Shown: piece by piece, positions 7,490 to 11,034 of the stretch
Position numbering within the stretch: the stretch's first letter is position 1
Layout of the letters: each line of letters begins with the position of its first letter
NCBI GenBank assembly: GCA_030050125.1
Contig: JASIJN010000048.1
Span: 1-11,034, forward strand
Origin: Streptosporangiaceae bacterium
GTDB taxonomy: Bacteria; Actinomycetota; Actinomycetes; Streptosporangiales; Streptosporangiaceae
Length of the DNA: 11,034 nt
Reading direction: 5' to 3'
Translations under genes and position numbers: made by a program
Notes under the pieces: model-generated
What the model saw: only the letters and a program-made list of their open reading frames with translations
Database searches by the model: none
What the model was told of the DNA's origin: nothing

Positions 7490-10054
7490 GTGACAGTGAC
7501 CGACGTGAACGCTCCAGCGCCGCCCGGAGGATCCGACCGGACCGAGCCGGTCGACATCCAGATCGAGATGCAGCGCAGCTACATCGACTACGCGATGTCG
7601 GTGATCGTCGGCCGCGCCCTGCCCGACGTGCGGGATGGCCTCAAGCCGGTGCACACGCGCATCCTCTACGCGATGTACGACGGCGCGTACCGGCCCGACC
7701 GCGGATTCTCCAAGTGCGCCCGGGTGGTCGGCGACGTGATGGGCACCTACCACCCGCACGGCGACAGCGCGATCTACGACGCGCTGGTCCGGCTGGCGCA
7801 GCCGTGGGCGATGCGGATGCCGCTGGTGGACCGGCAGGGCAACTTCGGCTCACCGGGCAACGACCCGGCCGCCGCGATGCGGTACACGGAGTGCCGGCTG
7901 GCCCCGCTCGCCATGGAGATGCTGCGGGACATCGACAAGGAGACCGTCGACTTCCGGCCCAACTACGACGGCCGGTCGGCCGAGCCCGTCGTGCTGCCCA
8001 GCCGGTTCCCCAACCTCCTGGTCAACGGCTCGGAGGGGATCGCGGTCGGCATGGCGACCAAGATTCCGCCGCACAACCTGCGCGAGGTGGCGGCCGGGGC
8101 CCAGTGGTACCTGGACCACTTCGACGCCTCCGACGAGGAGTTGCTCGAGGCGCTGATCGAGCGGATCAAGGGCCCGGACTTCCCCGGCGGGCCCGACGGC
8201 AGCACGGGCGCCCTGATCGTCGGCCGCCGCGGCATCCAGGAGGCCTACCGGACCGGCCGCGGCTCGATCACGATGCGCGCCGTCGTCGAGGTGGAGGAGG
8301 ACCGCAAGGGCCGGTCCTGCCTGATCGTCACCGAGCTGCCATACCAGGTCAACCCGGACAACCTCGCCTCGAAGATCGCCGAGCTGGCCCGGGACGGCCG
8401 GGTCACCGGCATCGCCGACGTGCGGGACGAGACGAGCGACCGCGCCGGCCAGCGCCTGGTGATCGTGCTGAAGCGTGACGCCGTGGCCAAGGTCGTGCTG
8501 AACAACCTGTACAAGCACACCCAGCTCCAGGAGACGTTCGGCGCCAACATGCTGGCCCTGGTCGACGGGGTGCCGCGGACACTGCGCCTGGACCAGCTGA
8601 TCCGGCACTGGGTCGCGCACCAGATCGAGGTCATCGTCCGGCGCACCCGCTACCTGCTGCGCAAGGCCGAGGAGCGGGCCCACATCCTGCGCGCGCTGCT
8701 CAAGGCCATCGACCGTATCGACGAGGTCATCGCCCTGATCAGGGCCAGCGCCTCGGCGGCGGACGCGCAGCAGGGCCTGATGGGACTGCTGGAGATCGAC
8801 GAGATCCAGGCCAGGGCCATCCTTGACATGCAGCTGCGCAAGCTCGCCGCCCTGGAGCGCCAGCAGCTGATCGACGAGTATGACGAGCTGATGGCGCAGA
8901 TCGCCGACTACGAGGCGATCCTGGCCTCGCCGGAGCGGCAGCGCCAGATCATCGGCACCGAACTCGCCGAGATCGTCGAGAGGTTCGGCGACGAGCGGCG
9001 GACCCAGATCATCGCCTACGACGGTGACGTCTCCCTGGCCGACCTGATCGCCGAGGAGGACGTGGTCGTCACCATCACCCGCGGCGGCTACGCCAAGCGC
9101 ACCAGGACCGACCTCTACCGTGCCCAGCGGCGGGGAGGCAAGGGCGTGCGCGGCGCCCAACTGCGGGCCGACGACATCGTCGAGCACTTCTTCGTGACGA
9201 GTACCCACAACTGGATCCTGTTCTTCACCAACAAGGGCCGGGTCTACCGGGCCAGGGCCTACGAGCTCCCCGAGGCGGCGCGCGACGCCCGCGGCCAGCA
9301 TGTGGCCAACCTGCTCGCGTTCCAGCCCGACGAGCGGATCGCCGAGGTGCTGGCGCTGCCGGACTACTCGGTCGCCCCGTACCTGGTGCTCGCGACCTCC
9401 GGCGGGCTGGTCAAGAAGTCGCACCTGACCGACTTCGACTCGCCGCGGTCCGGCGGCATCATCGCGATCAACCTGCGGGAGGACGACGAGGTCATCGCGG
9501 CCAGGCTGGTGTCGGCCGAAGAGGACCTGCTCCTGGTCAGCAAGGACGCTCAGGCGATCAGGTTCCGGGCCAGCGACGAGACGCTGCGCCCGATGGGCCG
9601 GGCGACGTCGGGTGTGATCGGCATGCGGTTCGGTGAGGGCGACCGGCTGCTCGGCATGCACGTCCTGCGCGACGGTGCCGACGTGCTCGTCGCGACCACC
9701 GGCGGCTACGCCAAGCGCACCCCGGCTGACCAGTACCCGGTGCAGGGCCGGGGCGGCCGGGGTGTGGTGACCGCCCGGATCGTCGAGGCCCGCGGCGAGC
9801 TGGTGGGCGCGCTGATGGTCCGGCCCGAGGACGAGGTCTTCGCGATCACCTCGGCCGGCGGCGTGATCAGGACCGCGGCGGCCGAGATCAAGCAGTCCGG
9901 CAGGCAAACCATGGGAGTCCGGCTGGTCAACCTGGCTCCGGGGCAAAGCCTGGTGGCGATCGCCCGCAACGAGGAGTCCCTCGACGGGGGCAACGGCGTC
10001 GTGCCGGCCGGCGACGGCCCGGGCAACGGCGAGCCGGAGAGTGACAAGGGGTAA
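7490..10054 (+). CDS. gyrA: DNA gyrase subunit A
   Basis: GyrA is the DNA-cleaving and wrapping subunit of gyrase. The 854-residue product opens its breakage-reunion domain with [10 protein letters not shown] (28-37). The catalytic tyrosine is Y132 in AMRYTE. The quinolone-determining stretch is [12 protein letters not shown], with S93 and D97 matching the unmutated Ser83 and Asp87 of E. coli, so no classical resistance change is present. A coiled region leads to the C-terminal beta-pinwheel, whose GyrA-box [10 protein letters not shown] is at 546-555. The last ~30 residues are a Gly/Asp/Glu-rich tail. The GTG at 7490 is preferred, with GGAAG at 7479-7483 six bases before it; a second GTG at 7496 would drop only two residues. 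The stop is followed after six bases by the first possible start of the DUF3566 gene. Confidence 0.98.
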   Translation: MTVTDVNAPAPPGGSDRTEPVDIQIEMQRSYIDYAMSVIVGRALPDVRDGLKPVHTRILYAMYDGAYRPDRGFSKCARVVGDVMGTYHPHGDSAIYDALVRLAQPWAMRMPLVDRQGNFGSPGNDPAAAMRYTECRLAPLAMEMLRDIDKETVDFRPNYDGRSAEPVVLPSRFPNLLVNGSEGIAVGMATKIPPHNLREVAAGAQWYLDHFDASDEELLEALIERIKGPDFPGGPDGSTGALIVGRRGIQEAYRTGRGSITMRAVVEVEEDRKGRSCLIVTELPYQVNPDNLASKIAELARDGRVTGIADVRDETSDRAGQRLVIVLKRDAVAKVVLNNLYKHTQLQETFGANMLALVDGVPRTLRLDQLIRHWVAHQIEVIVRRTRYLLRKAEERAHILRALLKAIDRIDEVIALIRASASAADAQQGLMGLLEIDEIQARAILDMQLRKLAALERQQLIDEYDELMAQIADYEAILASPERQRQIIGTELAEIVERFGDERRTQIIAYDGDVSLADLIAEEDVVVTITRGGYAKRTRTDLYRAQRRGGKGVRGAQLRADDIVEHFFVTSTHNWILFFTNKGRVYRARAYELPEAARDARGQHVANLLAFQPDERIAEVLALPDYSVAPYLVLATSGGLVKKSHLTDFDSPRSGGIIAINLREDDEVIAARLVSAEEDLLLVSKDAQAIRFRASDETLRPMGRATSGVIGMRFGEGDRLLGMHVLRDGADVLVATTGGYAKRTPADQYPVQGRGGRGVVTARIVEARGELVGALMVRPEDEVFAITSAGGVIRTAAAEIKQSGRQTMGVRLVNLAPGQSLVAIARNEESLDGGNGVVPAGDGPGNGEPESDKG

Positions 10055-10060
10055 CCGGCC

Positions 10061-11034
10061 GTGACCGAAGGGTACGACCAAAGCGAGCCAGATCCGGATC
10101 CTCCCGAACCAGTCGGCGGGCCGGCGCAACGTCGCAGGCCCAAGCGGCGTCATATAGGTGTTGCGTCCGGTGGCGGTCGTGGCCAACGGAACCCAGACCG
10201 GCCATATGGGGATAACCTCGTTGGAGGCAACATTCTGGAGGAGGACGGGGTGGACCACCGCGTGGAGCCCTCGATGTGGCTCACCGACGGATCGGCCGAG
10301 GGCGCTCCCGCAGACCCCGAGTCAGCGCCCGGGGCCTCGCAGCCGACAGCGGATGCTCCGGCTGACGAGGCCGACCCGGAGCCCGACCTGCCCCCGACGC
10401 CGGGCAGTTCGTTTGCGGTCAGCGGGCACGAGCCCGACTACGGCGATCTGGACCCGCCGTTCAGCGGGCACCAGGAGGCCGCGTACGCCACGGGCGGCCC
10501 AGACGTGTCGTACCGGCCCGCCGACCAGGCCTCGTACGCCCCGTCGGCGTCCGAGACGATAACCGGGACGATGCCCAACGGGGACGGTCCCGCCGCGCCG
10601 CCGCGCGAGCCGCCGGTCCCGCCGCTGCCGGCCCAGGTACCGCCCGCTCCCGGCCTCAGCATGGCGGCCAGGGTCACCGCGCCGTTCGCGGCCCTGACCA
10701 TGCCCAAGATCAAGCCGAAGATCAAGCCGAAGAGGCCGGTCCGCACGGTGATGCCCAAGCCGACGGTGAAGAAGGCCCCCGGCTCGGCCTCGCGGCCCCG
10801 GATCAAGAGTTCTCCGGCCACAGCGCCCACCCGCCGTGCTCAGCTCGTGATGTCCCGGGTCGAGCCCTGGTCGGTGATGAAGTTCAGCTTCATGGTCTCG
10901 CTGGTCGGGTTCGTGATCTTGCTCGTCGCGGTCGCGGCGCTCTACTACGTGCTGAGCAAGCTTGGCGTGTTCCACTCGATCCAGGCGACGATCACGGACG
11001 TGACGTCCAGCAAGGGCAGCCCCGGGTCGGACGC
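10061..11034 (+). CDS. DUF3566 family transmembrane protein, C-terminus cut by window edge
   Basis: The frame stays open from a GTG at 10061 to the edge (324 codons). DUF3566 proteins are actinobacterial membrane proteins of unknown function, typically encoded next to gyrA. Numbered from 10061, residues 1-260 are hydrophilic, Pro/Ala/Gly- and charge-rich and probably disordered, with a basic KIKPKIKPKRP segment from a 12-bp in-frame repeat (10706-10729). The conserved core follows: RRAQLVMSRVEPWSVMKFSF, then a transmembrane helix at about 277-301 (VSLVGFVILLVAVAALYYVL), then SKLGVFHSIQATITDVTS. The start is uncertain. GTG 10061 has AAGGGG nine bases upstream and sits six bases after gyrA. GTG 10250, in frame, has a far stronger GGAGGAGG at 10237-10244, and codon bias becomes typical only after it. 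Family identity is confident; the start is roughly even. Confidence 0.85.
   Translation, partial: MTEGYDQSEPDPDPPEPVGGPAQRRRPKRRHIGVASGGGRGQRNPDRPYGDNLVGGNILEEDGVDHRVEPSMWLTDGSAEGAPADPESAPGASQPTADAPADEADPEPDLPPTPGSSFAVSGHEPDYGDLDPPFSGHQEAAYATGGPDVSYRPADQASYAPSASETITGTMPNGDGPAAPPREPPVPPLPAQVPPAPGLSMAARVTAPFAALTMPKIKPKIKPKRPVRTVMPKPTVKKAPGSASRPRIKSSPATAPTRRAQLVMSRVEPWSVMKFSFMVSLVGFVILLVAVAALYYVLSKLGVFHSIQATITDVTSSKGSPGSD
10237..10244 (+). promoter_or_regulatory. Strong internal ribosome-binding site for the alternative DUF3566 start
   Basis: GGAGGAGG lies five bases before an in-frame GTG at 10250. If used, the protein loses 63 N-terminal residues and the gyrA-DUF3566 gap becomes 195 bases. 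The same bases also encode Leu-Glu-Glu if the upstream start is used, so the match could be fortuitous. Confidence 0.45.
10706..10729 (+). repeat. 12-bp tandem repeat inside the DUF3566 gene
   Basis: AAGATCAAGCCG occurs twice in direct succession and encodes KIKP-KIKP, followed by KRP. It lies in the basic juxtamembrane-side region, in frame, and supports translation of this frame. Confidence 0.8.

Noticed and set aside
7757..7780. Quinolone-resistance mutation in gyrA
   Set aside because: The key positions read Ser93 and Asp97, the unmutated states, so no resistance change is seen.
7850..10258. Long antisense open frame opposite gyrA
   Set aside because: It has the same GC-driven origin and overlaps the well-supported gyrA over most of its length.
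10322..10975. Antisense open frame opposite the DUF3566 gene
   Set aside because: The sense frame carries the conserved RVEPWSVMKFSF core and a transmembrane helix; the antisense frame is Arg/Gly-rich filler.

Overview
This window is the chromosomal replication-initiation and gyrase locus of a high-GC actinobacterium. The order is rpmH (divergent, cut by the left edge), dnaA, dnaN, recF, dciA (DUF721), gyrB, gyrA and a DUF3566 membrane protein (cut by the right edge). High GC, near-universal G/C in third codon positions, frequent GTG/TTG starts, the DUF721 and DUF3566 neighbours and DnaA boxes related to TTGTCCACA all point to the class Actinomycetes. The protein style resembles Streptosporangiales or Streptomycetales, but I cannot name a genus. 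The gnd gene that many Streptomyces-type genomes carry between dnaN and recF is absent.

Layout. 1-43: first 14 codons of rpmH on the minus strand, too short for ordinary ORF calling. 44-414: divergent rpmH/dnaA control region with two DnaA-box matches. 415-1980: dnaA. 1981-2310: dnaA-dnaN spacer, the likely oriC, with a closely spaced pair of strong DnaA boxes, weaker boxes, a 29-bp near-perfect palindrome and a short AT-rich patch. 2311-3459: dnaN. 3489-4649: recF. 4642-5178: dciA, overlapping the recF stop by 8 bases. 5179-5472: spacer holding a tandem duplication, a candidate gyrB promoter and a leader hairpin. 5473-7407: gyrB with a TTG start. 7408-7489: short spacer with two copies of a GTGATCAC-centred palindrome. 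7490-10054: gyrA. 10061 (or 10250) to the edge: DUF3566 protein with a disordered basic N-terminal region and one transmembrane helix.

Together the genes supply the initiator (DnaA), a helicase-loading factor (DciA), the sliding clamp (DnaN), gap-repair loading (RecF) and the supercoiling engine (GyrA2B2). They are arranged co-directionally with a replication fork moving rightward from the origin. Nothing here is a new gene system: all protein genes belong to known families. The observations worth a second look are non-coding: the twin palindromes between gyrB and gyrA (the second overlaps the gyrA ribosome-binding region), the large palindrome in the origin spacer, and a 24-bp tandem duplication spanning the dciA stop. 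Two patches of softened codon bias (start of recF, start of the DUF3566 gene) are also notable.
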